A stretch of 64,000 nucleotides of DNA from Bacteroidaceae bacterium. GTDB lineage: Bacteria; Bacteroidota; Bacteroidia; Bacteroidales; Bacteroidaceae. The DNA lies in contig CABIXF010000010.1 in NCBI GenBank assembly GCA_902362595.1, positions 1-64,000 of the forward strand, given 5' to 3'. Shown piece by piece: positions 1 through 9,080 of this stretch (position 1 is the first letter of the stretch; each line of letters starts with the position of its first letter). The notes below the pieces were generated by a model. The model was not told the DNA's origin. It did no database searches and saw only the letters and a list, made by a program, of their open reading frames with translations. Position numbers and translations under genes: made by a program.

Positions 1-162
1 ACATTTACTTTTACTCTATATTGTAATTTACACTTGATTATCAGTCGTTTGCAGTTTTATGATATTCTGTGAAAGTATAAGTTCGAGAGCCGTTCTCTCC
101 GCGAAAAAGAGAAAAACAATTAACAAACTATTAATTAATTAATCTTAAAAATTAGACACACA

Positions 163-963
163 ATGAAAAAGTTATTTGCAATTCTTGCAGTGATGGGAGT
201 CCTCTCGTTTGGAATGACTCAGACAGCTATGGCTCAGGATTCAACAGCTACAGCAGCTCCGGCTCAGACAGAAGAAGTAGCGGCAGCTGATGAAGCAGCA
301 GCACCTGTAGTTGTTGAAGAAGGTGGTATGCACAAAGAGTTAAAAACTAAGTTTATTGAAGGTGATGCAGGCTTCATGTCATTGGTTGCTATCGCATTGG
401 TCCTTGGTTTGGCTTTCTGTATTGAACGTATTATTTACTTGAGCTTGGCTGAAGTTAACGTGAAGAAATTGATGGCTAAAGTTGAAGAAGCTTTGGAAAA
501 AGGTGATGTAGAAGGTGCAAAGACTGTTTGCCGCAACACTCGTGGTCCGATTGCTTCTATCTGCTATCAGGGTCTGATGAGAATCGATGAAGGTCTGGAT
601 GTAGTTGAACGTTCTGTAGTTTCTTACGGTGGTGTTCAGGCTGGTTACCTTGAAAAAGGATGCTCTTGGATTACATTGTTCATCGCGATGGCTCCGTCTT
701 TGGGATTCTTGGGAACTGTAATCGGTATGGTTATGGCGTTCGACCAGATTCAGATTGCTGGTGATATCTCTCCGACAGTTGTTGCAGGTGGTATGAAAGT
801 GGCCTTGATTACTACAATCTTCGGTTTGATCGTTGCTTTGATTCTTCAGGTGTTCTATAACTACATCTTGTCTAAGATTGAAGCTATTACAAGTCAGATG
901 GAAGATTCTTCTATCACATTGCTTGACATGATCATGAAGTATAATCTGAAATACAAAAAATAA
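163..963 (+). CDS. exbB: MotA/TolQ/ExbB-family proton channel protein with long N-terminal extension
   Basis: This is an inner-membrane proton-channel subunit expected to pair with ExbD/TolR proteins to energise outer-membrane work. Residues 1-24 look like a signal peptide (cleavage near AMA-QD), followed by an Ala/Glu-rich linker to about residue 55. That extension is absent from short E. coli ExbB but common in Bacteroidota. TM1 lies near 70-92, and the paired TM2/TM3 with the family's GTVIGM and small-residue-rich signature at about 168-235. The cytoplasmic loop between TM1 and TM2 has the usual length. It is followed after 8 bp by the next gene and heads a four-gene operon. The TonB, Tol or other role cannot be decided from sequence. 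Confidence 0.93.
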   Translation: MKKLFAILAVMGVLSFGMTQTAMAQDSTATAAPAQTEEVAAADEAAAPVVVEEGGMHKELKTKFIEGDAGFMSLVAIALVLGLAFCIERIIYLSLAEVNVKKLMAKVEEALEKGDVEGAKTVCRNTRGPIASICYQGLMRIDEGLDVVERSVVSYGGVQAGYLEKGCSWITLFIAMAPSLGFLGTVIGMVMAFDQIQIAGDISPTVVAGGMKVALITTIFGLIVALILQVFYNYILSKIEAITSQMEDSSITLLDMIMKYNLKYKK

Positions 964-971
964 TTCGTACA

Positions 972-1439
972 ATGGCTAAATTATCATATAAAGTATCTTA
1001 CTATGTGTTCTATGTCTGCATAGCCGTTATATTGGTGGTGCTGGCGATGTTCTACTGCGTAGGATATGATGTAACAAATGCAGCCGGCTTGACCGAACCG
1101 ACCAATACGCCGGCATTGATGTACCTGATGTATGGTATGTTCTTCCTCTGTGTGGCAGTAACAGTGATTGCAGCTGCAGCACAGTTTGGAGCAGCTTTGA
1201 AAGATAATCCGAAAGCAGCAATCAAGTCTTTCATGGGACTTATCTTGTTGGCAGTGTTGCTCATCGTTACTTATAATATGGGATCTGATGCAGCCGTTAC
1301 AATGGGTGGTGGTACAGTATATGACAACAAGGTCATGCTGAAAGTGACAGACATGTTCTTGTATTCTACTTATGCATTGCTTATTGTTGCAGCAATCGGT
1401 ACATTGTTGAACTTGATTGGTGTTTTTAAACAGAAATAA
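972..1439 (+). CDS. Unknown four-TM membrane protein inside the ExbB-ExbD operon
   Basis: I do not recognise a named family for this 155-residue protein. Hydrophobic stretches near residues 8-30, 48-70, 84-103 and 128-151 predict four membrane spans with short loops. There is no signal peptide or catalytic motif. It starts 8 bp after exbB and ends 32 bp before the first exbD gene, so co-transcription is likely. Its position between the channel subunit and its partners suggests an accessory subunit of the complex, which is inference from context only. Confidence 0.85.
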   Translation: MAKLSYKVSYYVFYVCIAVILVVLAMFYCVGYDVTNAAGLTEPTNTPALMYLMYGMFFLCVAVTVIAAAAQFGAALKDNPKAAIKSFMGLILLAVLLIVTYNMGSDAAVTMGGGTVYDNKVMLKVTDMFLYSTYALLIVAAIGTLLNLIGVFKQK

Positions 1440-1471
1440 TTATTCATTGAGTTAAAACGGAGATTGATAAA

Positions 1472-2059
1472 ATGGCAAAAGGGAAAAGAAAAGTGCCGGG
1501 CATTAATGCCAGTTCAACGGCAGATATTTCTTTCATCTTGTTTATATTCTTCCTTATTACAACTTCAATGGATACTGACCGTGGTTTGGCAAGACGATTG
1601 CCGCCACCTCCTGAAAACACAGAAAATCAGGAAGATGTGATTGTAAAGGAAAGAAACGTTCTTCAGGTACGTATCAACAAGGATGACCAGTTGATGGTAG
1701 GAGGAGAATGGTTCGATATAAAGCAACTGAAAGAAAGAGCAAAGGAATTTATTTCCAATCCGAATAATGATGAGAATTTGCCGGAAAAGCATGCTAAGCA
1801 GCTTCCGTTCTTCGGTAATGTCATGATTACGGATAAGCATGTAATTTCTGTACAGAACGACGTGGGTACAAGTTATGACATGTACATTCAGGTTCAGAAC
1901 GAACTGGTGGCAGCTTACAATGAATTGCGTAACGAATTGGCTATGTCGCAATTTGGTAAGTCTTTGGCAGACTGTTCTGAAGATGAAAAGAAAGCTATAA
2001 CTGACTATTATCCGCAGAAGATATCTGAAGCAGAACCTAAAAAGTATGGAGGAAAATAA
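1472..2059 (+). CDS. exbD: ExbD/TolR-family biopolymer transport protein
   Basis: A 195-residue single-span inner-membrane protein that couples the ExbB channel to periplasmic work. A short basic cytoplasmic N-terminus leads into one TM helix at about residues 19-35. Asp18, at the start of that helix in the context TADISF, matches the essential protonatable Asp of ExbD/TolR (Asp25 in E. coli ExbD). A proline-rich stretch just after the membrane leads to a periplasmic domain longer than that of E. coli ExbD (141 residues), with a Lys/Glu-rich tail. Two bases separate it from the second exbD gene. Confidence 0.92.
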   Translation: MAKGKRKVPGINASSTADISFILFIFFLITTSMDTDRGLARRLPPPPENTENQEDVIVKERNVLQVRINKDDQLMVGGEWFDIKQLKERAKEFISNPNNDENLPEKHAKQLPFFGNVMITDKHVISVQNDVGTSYDMYIQVQNELVAAYNELRNELAMSQFGKSLADCSEDEKKAITDYYPQKISEAEPKKYGGK

Positions 2060-2061
2060 AC

Positions 2062-2526
2062 ATGGGAAAATTTAATAAGACCGGTAAGCGTGAAATGCCT
2101 GAGTTGAATACTTCTTCTCTGCCTGACCTTATCTTTACCATGTTGTTCTTCTTCATGATTGTAACAACCATGCGTGAAGTTACATTGAAGGTTCAGTTCA
2201 GAGTGCCTCAGGCTACGGAACTGGAAAAACTGGAAAAGAAATCCTTGGTATCTTTTATCTATATCGGAAAACCGTTGAAGGAATTCCAGAAGACAATGGG
2301 TACTACAGACCGTATTCAGTTGAATGATAAGTTCGCTGAATCTTCAGAAGTACAGGATTACATTTATCAGGAGCGTGAAAACATGAAAGAAGAAGACAAG
2401 CCGTTTATGACTGTTTCCCTGAAGGTGGATGCAAAAACCAAGATGGGTATCGTAACAGAAGTAAAACAGGCTCTTCGTCAGGCATACGCACTGAAGATTA
2501 ACTATTCAGCTACTCAGCGTCAGTAA
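2062..2526 (+). CDS. exbD: Second ExbD/TolR-family protein
   Basis: A 154-residue paralogue of the preceding ExbD. The layout is the same: basic N-terminus, one TM helix at about residues 23-38 and a periplasmic domain. Asp22 in the context SLPDLIF is the likely proton-carrying residue. The periplasmic part differs strongly from the first copy, so the two are not a recent duplication and may form a heteromeric stator pair. It is the last gene of the operon, and a strong terminator follows 22 bp after the stop. Confidence 0.92.
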   Translation: MGKFNKTGKREMPELNTSSLPDLIFTMLFFFMIVTTMREVTLKVQFRVPQATELEKLEKKSLVSFIYIGKPLKEFQKTMGTTDRIQLNDKFAESSEVQDYIYQERENMKEEDKPFMTVSLKVDAKTKMGIVTEVKQALRQAYALKINYSATQRQ

Positions 2527-2548
2527 TAGTTTTTCATACTTACAAGAA

Positions 2549-2580
2549 AAGGCTGTCTCTTTAGAGATGGCCTTTTTTTT
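2549..2580 (+). terminator. Rho-independent terminator of the exbB-exbD operon
   Basis: An 11-bp stem, AAGGCTGTCTC with GAGATGGCCTT, closes a 4-base TTTA loop (one C/T difference tolerated as a G-U pair) and is followed by a run of eight T. Confidence 0.9.
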
Positions 2581-2834
2581 ATGCCTTTTGAGGAGGTCTT
2601 ATTGGTGTGATGTGGACTGAAACTCTTTATGTGGGATTGTTGTCATTCTGTTTCTGTGGGAGAAGGAGGGGAAAAGGAGGGAAATGCAGTGGCATACATA
2701 TTCTTGTCTGAACATGCGGGGGAGAAAATGAATGTTTTCTGTTACTAAAGGATAAGAAGGTATATGGGTATTTGTATGAAGAGAGTTGTTGGGCTGCTCC
2801 TTTTTAAGTGAAATAAGGGCAGAGTTTGTGTTTC
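2581..2834. other. Intergenic stretch with no recognised feature
   Basis: Convergent space between the exb terminator and the MATE gene. It is purine-rich on the plus strand in its middle part (GGAGAAGGAGGGG-type runs). I see no gene, RNA fold, repeat array or promoter match in it. Confidence 0.5.
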
Positions 2835-4199
2835 TTATTGTGAAACGATGGGAGGAGCAAGTAATGATTGTTTCTTTTTCCAGTAATACACTTGTCCGTA
2901 AATATCAGCCAATGCCCAGCCAATAGGTATGGACCACCAGATACCGTGTACGCCAATGGAAGGAATAGATGCCAAAAAATAGGCTAAGGCTACGCGTGTC
3001 CCTAGAGAAAGTATCGTGAGTATGATGGATAGGTGAGGCTTGCATATCGCCCGGTAAAAGCCATACCATAGAAACAAGTAACCGATGCCTAAGTAGAAAC
3101 TGCCTTCCACCCGGAGATATTCTACCCCAATCCGGATAATTTCTTTTTCGTCCGATGAAATAAAAATCTGCATTAGCCAGGGAGCGGTCAGGAAGATAAG
3201 CGCTGAGAGAAGCAGGCAGAAGAGTGTAGTCATCCAGAACGCTTTTTTGAATCCTTGCAGGATGCGCTCTTTCTTTCCGGCTCCGTAGTTTTGGGCGGTG
3301 AAGGTAGAAAAGGCATTGCCGAAATCCTGTACGGGCATGTAAGCAAAGGAATCAATTTTAACGGCGGCGGTGAAGGCAGCCATGACGGAGGTACCGAAAC
3401 TGTTGACCAGTCCCTGTACCATCAGAATGCCAAAGTTCATGACCGATTGTTGTATGCAAGTCAGCGAGACATACGAAAATACTTGCCTGACGAGTGGACG
3501 GCTTATCTTGAAGTCTTTACATGTAAGCCGTGTTTCCGGAATTTTTCTCCAGCAGTACAGCCAAAGTCCGATGGCCGAAACGGCTTGCGAGAGGACCGTG
3601 GCTGTGGCTGCTCCTGCAATACCGTAGCCGAGTCGAAGGATAAACAGCAGGTCGAGTACGATGTTTAATACGACGGAGATTGCCAGATAGACTAAAGGGG
3701 TAAAGGAATTGCCTAATGCCCGCAGGAGGTAGGCATAATAATTATACAAGTAGACGAACCAGATACCGATAAAAGTAATTTTCAGGTAGTCATACGTCAT
3801 TTCTTGTAACTCTTCCGGAGTTTGCAGCCATTGGATAATCGGACGAATGCAGCTGATGGCGAAAGCGAAAATGAGGAAGGTAGCAATGCCCGTAATGAGT
3901 AGAGCAGCTGCTTGAGTGCGTTTCAGGAGTTCATAGTCTTTGGCTCCGTAGCGCATGGAGAACAAGGCACTGCATCCCATGCACAGACCGATGAAAATGG
4001 AAGTGATAAATACCATGAGCGTGTAGGAAGATCCTACGGCGGCCAGCGCGTTGGCTCCTAGCGTTTGGCCGATAATCAGTGTATCCGCAATGTTGTATCC
4101 TTGTTGGAGCAGGTTGCCGAGGATGAGGGGATAAGCCAGACAAAGCATGCTTTGGGTGATATTTCCCGAAGTGAGGTCTTTCGTGCGACTGGTCTGCAT
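2835..4199 (-). CDS. MATE-family efflux transporter
   Basis: A 454-residue polytopic inner-membrane protein of the multidrug and toxin extrusion family, which exports organic cations or drugs against Na+ or H+. About twelve hydrophobic segments form two similar halves. The N-terminal half begins with the typical cytoplasmic lead-in DLTSGNI followed by a helix containing PLILGNLLQQ and then NIADTLIIG, characteristic of the NorM/DinF-like branch. Length is normal. It is a single gene, cut off from the upstream tRNA by a terminator. Substrate is unknown. Confidence 0.93.
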   Translation of the reverse strand: MQTSRTKDLTSGNITQSMLCLAYPLILGNLLQQGYNIADTLIIGQTLGANALAAVGSSYTLMVFITSIFIGLCMGCSALFSMRYGAKDYELLKRTQAAALLITGIATFLIFAFAISCIRPIIQWLQTPEELQEMTYDYLKITFIGIWFVYLYNYYAYLLRALGNSFTPLVYLAISVVLNIVLDLLFILRLGYGIAGAATATVLSQAVSAIGLWLYCWRKIPETRLTCKDFKISRPLVRQVFSYVSLTCIQQSVMNFGILMVQGLVNSFGTSVMAAFTAAVKIDSFAYMPVQDFGNAFSTFTAQNYGAGKKERILQGFKKAFWMTTLFCLLLSALIFLTAPWLMQIFISSDEKEIIRIGVEYLRVEGSFYLGIGYLFLWYGFYRAICKPHLSIILTILSLGTRVALAYFLASIPSIGVHGIWWSIPIGWALADIYGQVYYWKKKQSLLAPPIVSQ

Positions 4200-4221
4200 G
4201 GTTTATGGAGTATGATAAAAT

Positions 4222-4261
4222 AAAATGGATTTAATAAACGCGTGTTTATTAAATCCATTTT
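4222..4261 (-). terminator. Terminator downstream of tRNA-Leu
   Basis: A perfect 18-bp inverted repeat (AAAATGGATTTAATAAAC and its complement) with a 4-base loop. On the minus strand it is followed by TTTTATTTTAT. It lies 8 bases beyond the tRNA 3' end and insulates the MATE gene. Confidence 0.88.
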
Positions 4262-4268
4262 TACTATG

Positions 4269-4350
4269 TGCGCCTGATAGGACTCGAACCTACACGTCTC
4301 ACGACACCAGATCCTAAGTCTGGCGCGGCTACCAATTACGCCACAGGCGC
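4269..4350 (-). tRNA. tRNA-Leu (anticodon UAG)
   Basis: The reverse complement folds as an 82-base class II tRNA. The acceptor stem is GCGCCTG with CAGGCGC plus discriminator A. The anticodon stem CCAGA/TCTGG encloses loop CTTAGGA, giving anticodon TAG, which reads CUN leucine codons. An extended variable arm (GTC...GAC) follows, as expected for tRNA-Leu, and the T arm carries TTCGAGT. No CCA is encoded. A consensus promoter lies upstream and a strong terminator downstream, so it is a monocistronic tRNA unit. Confidence 0.96.
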
Positions 4351-4381
4351 GTACAGAAAACGATTTCTGCATTTGCGGAGG

Positions 4382-4413
4382 CAAAGGTAGGAATAATTTC
4401 CCGAATCTCCAAA
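4382..4413 (-). promoter_or_regulatory. Bacteroidota-type promoter of tRNA-Leu
   Basis: On the minus strand TTTG (4410-4413) is followed after 20 bp by TACCTTTG (4382-4389), matching the -33/-7 consensus of the Bacteroidota primary sigma factor. The -7 box is 31 bp upstream of the tRNA 5' end. Confidence 0.8.
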
Positions 4414-4421
4414 TTTGCGGG

Positions 4422-5447
4422 TTAATTCTTTAGTATTTTGATGGCGGTTTCAATGAGCGTATCTTTTCCCCGTTGCATGTCTTCGCTGGTCATGTCCACT
4501 TTCACATCCGGTTCGATACCAAACTCCAGTTGGTTCATGTCCGGGTCGAACATGGGGCTGGCCGAGAAACGGATGGACCATCCGTTGGGGATTTCGGAAC
4601 TGAACGGCAGGCCGGAACCGCCTCCGGTCGTATCTCCCAGGGTCGTTACATTTGGGAACTGCCGCATGGTGTTCACAAAGTCGTTGGTAGCACTATAGGA
4701 ACGTCTGTTGGTCAATACCACAGCCTTTTTCTGCCAACGGATGCTGTTAGACGGTTCCTGATACACTGGTTCCGGATCGGAAAAGTCATTGTGGCCGGGT
4801 CCCGTTTTGTGGCGGATGTAGCCCACCAGCACCTTTTCGTTGGTAAACCGGGAGGCTAGCTTTTGGGCTGTAGTCAGGCTACCCCCTCCGTTATTGCGCA
4901 CGTCGATAATCACTCCGTCGCAGATTTCCAGTTTCTTTAGCATCTGGTCTAGGTTTCCGTCACCAATGCCGTCGGAGAAACTCTCGCAGTACACATAGCC
5001 GATGTTGTTGTCCAGTATCTGGTAGGTGAGTCCGGAAGTGATGATATAGTCTTTTTTAAGGTAATTGCTTTGGATGCTGTCGCTGAAATTGCGCGGGTAG
5101 GCATCAAACCATTCCCGGTATTGCGAGCTGCCTAAGGAGCTGCTCAGATTCACATGGCCGTCCCTGAGTTCGTTGACCATATCTGAAAGAACTTCAAAAA
5201 GATTCTCCCAGCTCATCGACGAAGAAATCCGTTTCGCATAGCGGGTGTGTACTTCGTCCCAGTCCAGACCATACACTTCCTTTTTGTAATCCAGGAAACA
5301 ATATTGCTCGTCGATGATTTTCCAGAGCGATTCAAAATTGGCTTCCGGTGTATTGCCCTGAATGTCTTCACGGATACATGAAGAGAATACGGTGCAGGCC
5401 AGCATCAGCAGGAGGCCATATAGGGAAAAATGATATATCTTCTTCAT
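4422..5447 (-). CDS. S41-family (C-terminal processing / tricorn-like) peptidase lipoprotein
   Basis: A 341-residue serine protease of family S41, probably lipid-anchored. The N-terminal hydrophobic stretch ends in a lipobox-like FSSC (Cys24) followed by acidic residues. An N-terminal helical domain with the tricorn-type LWKIIDEQYCFLD spans about 38-130. The protease core carries the oxyanion-region motif DVRNNGGGSL (182-191) and the nucleophile context RRSYSATND (Ser252), followed by GDTTGGGSG. I see no PDZ domain. It is last in a probable operon with the DUF3316-type gene (1-bp gap) and the topoisomerase gene. Natural substrate is unknown. Confidence 0.9.
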   Translation of the reverse strand: MKKIYHFSLYGLLLMLACTVFSSCIREDIQGNTPEANFESLWKIIDEQYCFLDYKKEVYGLDWDEVHTRYAKRISSSMSWENLFEVLSDMVNELRDGHVNLSSSLGSSQYREWFDAYPRNFSDSIQSNYLKKDYIITSGLTYQILDNNIGYVYCESFSDGIGDGNLDQMLKKLEICDGVIIDVRNNGGGSLTTAQKLASRFTNEKVLVGYIRHKTGPGHNDFSDPEPVYQEPSNSIRWQKKAVVLTNRRSYSATNDFVNTMRQFPNVTTLGDTTGGGSGLPFSSEIPNGWSIRFSASPMFDPDMNQLEFGIEPDVKVDMTSEDMQRGKDTLIETAIKILKN

Positions 5448-5448
5448 A

Positions 5449-6294
5449 TCAGTAGGGAGTAACGTTTGAAGGCATGGTGATTCGGTTCTTACCTTTCAGC
5501 AGATAGAAATTCTTCACGAAGCCAATCATGAAATCATGTGAGTAAGTATGGTACTTCAGGTGGTTGACCTTGGCCTGCTGGAGGTCGCAGACATAGGCTA
5601 CACGCATTGTGACTTTCCGGATAGGGAAGTCGAGGGTCAGCATCTGCCGTAGAGAAGGGCTGTTGTGGAGTGAAGTAAACAGCACATTCTTTCCTTTATG
5701 TCCCAAGGAGAACATTTCGTAGTATGACAGTCCGAATTCGGGAGAGAACATGGCACCCAGCAACGGAAGGTTGGCCTGGTAACGTACTACTAGCGGATAA
5801 TTGCCAATGTGGAACTTGTAGATGGCCATGCCGGAGATGCCCAGACTACCGTACGCTTTGGCCTGTGCCGGGTTATTGGAATTGCGCGTATTGTACACGA
5901 ATCCCCCGTTCAGGTCAATTGTCGGGCCGGCCAGCAGCTTCAGCTGCTCACTGAGACGGAACTGATAGTGGAGAGCATAACTCCAGTTCAGCAGTCCGGT
6001 ATACATATAGCCTGTCTTGCTGGGATTGTGTGTGTACGACATGTAGGCCTGTAATAGATTTTGTGCCGATACATTTCCATTCATCAGCCGGGTCATGCGC
6101 ATATTCTCGCGCAGGATACGTACCTCCGGCCCTTTGTATTCCAATGGAGAAAGATACGTGTCGAGCACGTTGCTTACGCCTGCTCCGTAGAGTACGGAAC
6201 GCATCACGTAGCGGGTCGCGCGCAAGCTGTCTTCCTGTGCATGAAGCACAAAGGCCGACAGGCAGGCGCAGAGTAGAAAGAAAATTCGTTTCAT
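5449..6294 (-). CDS. DUF3316-type secreted / outer-membrane protein
   Basis: A 281-residue protein with a clear Sec signal peptide (residues 1-19, cleavage after LHA). The mature part alternates hydrophobic and polar residues in short strands, consistent with an outer-membrane beta structure. It resembles the Bacteroidota family DUF3316, judged from the YVMRSVLYGAG start and conserved YMSYTHNPSKTGYM-type segments. No catalytic motif is visible. It lies 4 bp downstream of the topoisomerase gene and 1 bp upstream of the S41 protease, so it may be handled with that protease. Function is unknown. Confidence 0.8.
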   Translation of the reverse strand: MKRIFFLLCACLSAFVLHAQEDSLRATRYVMRSVLYGAGVSNVLDTYLSPLEYKGPEVRILRENMRMTRLMNGNVSAQNLLQAYMSYTHNPSKTGYMYTGLLNWSYALHYQFRLSEQLKLLAGPTIDLNGGFVYNTRNSNNPAQAKAYGSLGISGMAIYKFHIGNYPLVVRYQANLPLLGAMFSPEFGLSYYEMFSLGHKGKNVLFTSLHNSPSLRQMLTLDFPIRKVTMRVAYVCDLQQAKVNHLKYHTYSHDFMIGFVKNFYLLKGKNRITMPSNVTPY

Positions 6295-6298
6295 GCGG

Positions 6299-8947
6299 TT
6301 AAAAGAGTTTCATTTGTCCGTCGTCTTCCTGGATATCCTCTTCTTCAGCTCCGTCTTCCTCTTCTTTTTCCGGTTCTTCCGGTTCCGGCTCCGGCATGCG
6401 GGTCGGTTCCAGTTCGGTAATCCGGTCGACAGTATAAGTGGTCAGACGTTTGCCCTTGGCTTTGAAGCTCTTGACACCCACAAAGTCGCTGGCTTCCAGC
6501 ACGAGTGCTTCCCGGAAGCTGTCGTGTCCGCCAAAATCGACTTGTATGCGCGGGTACACCTGACAAGTCAGGAGGATGAGTTGGGTATGTTTGTTGTCGC
6601 CCAGGAAATTCTGTTTCTTGTTGGTCGCTTCGAAGGTGAACCGTTTCAGGTACGGATAATTCTGCTGGTCAGCATCATAGAGTACGGCTGTCCATACCTT
6701 ATCGGGATTGAACTTCTCGATGCAGAGAATGTCCGGATCATAATGGTTGTTCAGGTCGAAGTTCGTGGTGTAGAACTCTCCGTTCTTTTGAATAACCAGG
6801 ATACTTTCATCGCTTTGGAATTCGCCCAAGTACTGTCCTCTGCCGTCGTAGTTGAGTCGCAGCACGTCGTGGTCGAACCATACCTTTCTGCCGCCGAGTG
6901 TGGAACCTCCTTTCTGTTTCAGGCTGATTTTGTGTACCTCGGCCTTGGTAAGCAGATTACCCATCGACTGCTTGCCCTTGATGTGGATGGTGCTGAAGTC
7001 CTTTTCGAAGGTCGGTTTCTTGATACGGGGCGTTGGGCGCAGGATGACCCGGATGACTTCCGCTTCTCCGTTGGGATTGGCTGTGAAGTAGACAATCTTG
7101 GAGCCTGGCGTACCTTGTGTCACGTCGTACTCCCGGTCGCGGATGATGGAGGTCACATTGAAGCGTTTGATATAATAATACCCATCCTTTCCGTCACGGT
7201 AAATGACGTTGTAGATGGTACGTTTGTCGTTCTTTTTGAATACGTTGACATACAGGATGTTCTTCCCGACAAACAGCTTGTCGGACACACGGACAATCTT
7301 ATACTTTCCGTCCTTGTAGAAGATAATCACATCGTCGATGTCGGAACAGTTGCACACATACTCGTCTTTTTTCAGTCCCGTACCGATGAAGCCTTCTTCC
7401 CGGTTGATGTACAGCTTTTCGTTGGCTTCCGCCACTTTGGTCGCCACGATGGTGTCGAAGTTGCGGATTTCCGTACGACGAGGGAAATTCTTTCCGTATT
7501 TCTCTTTCAGGTGCTGATACCAGTCGATGGTATATTCCGTGATGTGTGCCAAGTGGTTGTCAATCTCCTCCAGCTGGGCTTTTAAACGGGCGATGAATTC
7601 GTCCGCCTTGTCCTTGTTGAACTTGAGGATACGCGCCATCTTGATTTCCATCAGTTTGAGGATATCTTCTTTCGTCACTTCGCGCACGAACTGCGGATAA
7701 AACGGAGTCAACCGTTCGTCAATATGCTCGCAGGCTGCATCCATGGACTCTGCCTGTTCGAATTGCTTGTCCTTGTAAATCCGCTCTTCGATGAAGATTT
7801 TCTCCAAGGACGCAAAATGCAAGGTTTCCAGCGTTTCGTCCCGCTGTATTTCCAGTTCTTTCCGGAGCAGGGCCAGTGTGTTGTCGACCGATTTCTTCAG
7901 CACTTTGCTCACCGAGAGGAAATGCGGTTTCTTGTTGTCGATGACACAGCAGTTGGGCGAGATGTTCACCTCGCAGTCCGTAAAGGCATACAAGGCATCC
8001 AGTGTCTTGTCGGACGATACACCTGGCGTGAGATGTACCAGAATCTCCACCTTTCCAGCCGTGTTGTCGTCTACTTTCCGAACCTTAATCTTTCCCTTTT
8101 CGATGGCCTTCAGAATGGAATCAATCAGAGACGATGTGGTTTTCCCGTAGGGAATCTCGCTGATGCACAATGTCTTGTTGTCGAGCTTGGAAATCTTGGC
8201 CCGTACGCGTACCACGCCTCCTCTTTCGCCGTCGTTGTAACGGGACACATCGATGGAGCCTCCAGTCTGGAAGTCCGGATAGAGCTGAAAGTCTTCTCCG
8301 TGCAGGTAAGCAATGGCCGCATCGCACAATTCGTTGAAGTTATGGGGAAGAATCTTGGAAGAAAGTCCTACGGCGATACCTTCTACCCCCTGAGCCAACA
8401 GTAGCGGGAATTTCACCGGCAGGGTGACCGGTTCCCGGTTTCTTCCGTCGTAGGAAGCCTGCCATTCCGTGGTTTTCGGGTTGAACACTACGTCGAGGGC
8501 GAATTTGGATAGCCGGGCTTCGATGTAACGGGGAGCCGCTGCGCTGTCGCCCGTCAGGATGTTACCCCAGTTTCCTTGGCAGTCGATGAGCAGGTCTTTC
8601 TGTCCCAGTTGCACAAGGGCGTCTCCGATGGAAGCATCTCCGTGCGGATGAAACTGCATGGTGTGTCCCACGATGTTGGCCACCTTGTTGTAGCGGCCGT
8701 CGTCCAGACGTTTCATGGAGTGGAGAATGCGTCGCTGCACCGGTTTCAATCCGTCGTTGATGTGGGGTACGGCACGCTCCAGAATCACGTATGAGGCATA
8801 GTCCAGAAACCAGTTCTGGTACATGCCGCTCAGCTGGTGCTTCACCGCCTCGTCGGTGGTCGATACAGGTTTGTAGTCAGAGTGTTCTTCTTTTTCAGGC
8901 AGATTTGCCGTTTGCTTTTCGTCCTTGTCAAAAGTATCTTCGCTCAT
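6299..8947 (-). CDS. parC: DNA topoisomerase IV / gyrase subunit A
   Basis: An 882-residue type IIA topoisomerase A subunit, which cuts and reseals DNA while the B subunit, encoded elsewhere, hydrolyses ATP. The winged-helix region contains GLKPVQRRILHSM and the catalytic tyrosine in AAAPRYIEAR (Tyr141 from this start). The DNA gate and coiled-coil region follow, then a degenerate C-terminal beta-propeller and a strongly acidic tail ending DGQMKLF. I see no clean GyrA box, which favours the ParC-like group. A frame beginning 36 bp further upstream exists, but its first codon lies inside the -7 box, so the MSEDTF start is preferred. Confidence 0.93.
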   Translation of the reverse strand: MSEDTFDKDEKQTANLPEKEEHSDYKPVSTTDEAVKHQLSGMYQNWFLDYASYVILERAVPHINDGLKPVQRRILHSMKRLDDGRYNKVANIVGHTMQFHPHGDASIGDALVQLGQKDLLIDCQGNWGNILTGDSAAAPRYIEARLSKFALDVVFNPKTTEWQASYDGRNREPVTLPVKFPLLLAQGVEGIAVGLSSKILPHNFNELCDAAIAYLHGEDFQLYPDFQTGGSIDVSRYNDGERGGVVRVRAKISKLDNKTLCISEIPYGKTTSSLIDSILKAIEKGKIKVRKVDDNTAGKVEILVHLTPGVSSDKTLDALYAFTDCEVNISPNCCVIDNKKPHFLSVSKVLKKSVDNTLALLRKELEIQRDETLETLHFASLEKIFIEERIYKDKQFEQAESMDAACEHIDERLTPFYPQFVREVTKEDILKLMEIKMARILKFNKDKADEFIARLKAQLEEIDNHLAHITEYTIDWYQHLKEKYGKNFPRRTEIRNFDTIVATKVAEANEKLYINREEGFIGTGLKKDEYVCNCSDIDDVIIFYKDGKYKIVRVSDKLFVGKNILYVNVFKKNDKRTIYNVIYRDGKDGYYYIKRFNVTSIIRDREYDVTQGTPGSKIVYFTANPNGEAEVIRVILRPTPRIKKPTFEKDFSTIHIKGKQSMGNLLTKAEVHKISLKQKGGSTLGGRKVWFDHDVLRLNYDGRGQYLGEFQSDESILVIQKNGEFYTTNFDLNNHYDPDILCIEKFNPDKVWTAVLYDADQQNYPYLKRFTFEATNKKQNFLGDNKHTQLILLTCQVYPRIQVDFGGHDSFREALVLEASDFVGVKSFKAKGKRLTTYTVDRITELEPTRMPEPEPEEPEKEEEDGAEEEDIQEDDGQMKLF

Positions 8948-8980
8948 ATTCAAATGGGTCCTATGTAAAAGAGATTCGGG

Positions 8981-8988
8981 CAAAGTTA
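8981..8988 (-). promoter_or_regulatory. -7 box of the parC operon
   Basis: TAACTTTG on the minus strand fits TAnnTTTG and lies 33 bp upstream of the chosen parC start. No good -33 TTTG is seen at the expected distance. Confidence 0.55.
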
Positions 8989-9080
8989 CTGAAAATTCTG
9001 TAAGGTGGAAATAACTGACTTACAATTCTGGACCTTGCAAGGGGCATTTTTAGGGAAATCCCTTTTCGGAAATACCTCGA

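Noticed and set aside
6293..7585. A 430-codon open frame on the plus strand opposite the topoisomerase gene
   Set aside because: It is fully antisense to parC, has low-complexity composition and no family resemblance; it mirrors codon bias of the real gene.
9033..9063. CCTTGCAAGG and AGGGAAATCCCT palindromes next to the 22-bp array
   Set aside because: Their centres are 20 and 28 bp from their neighbours and sequences differ from the array, so they are not counted as units.
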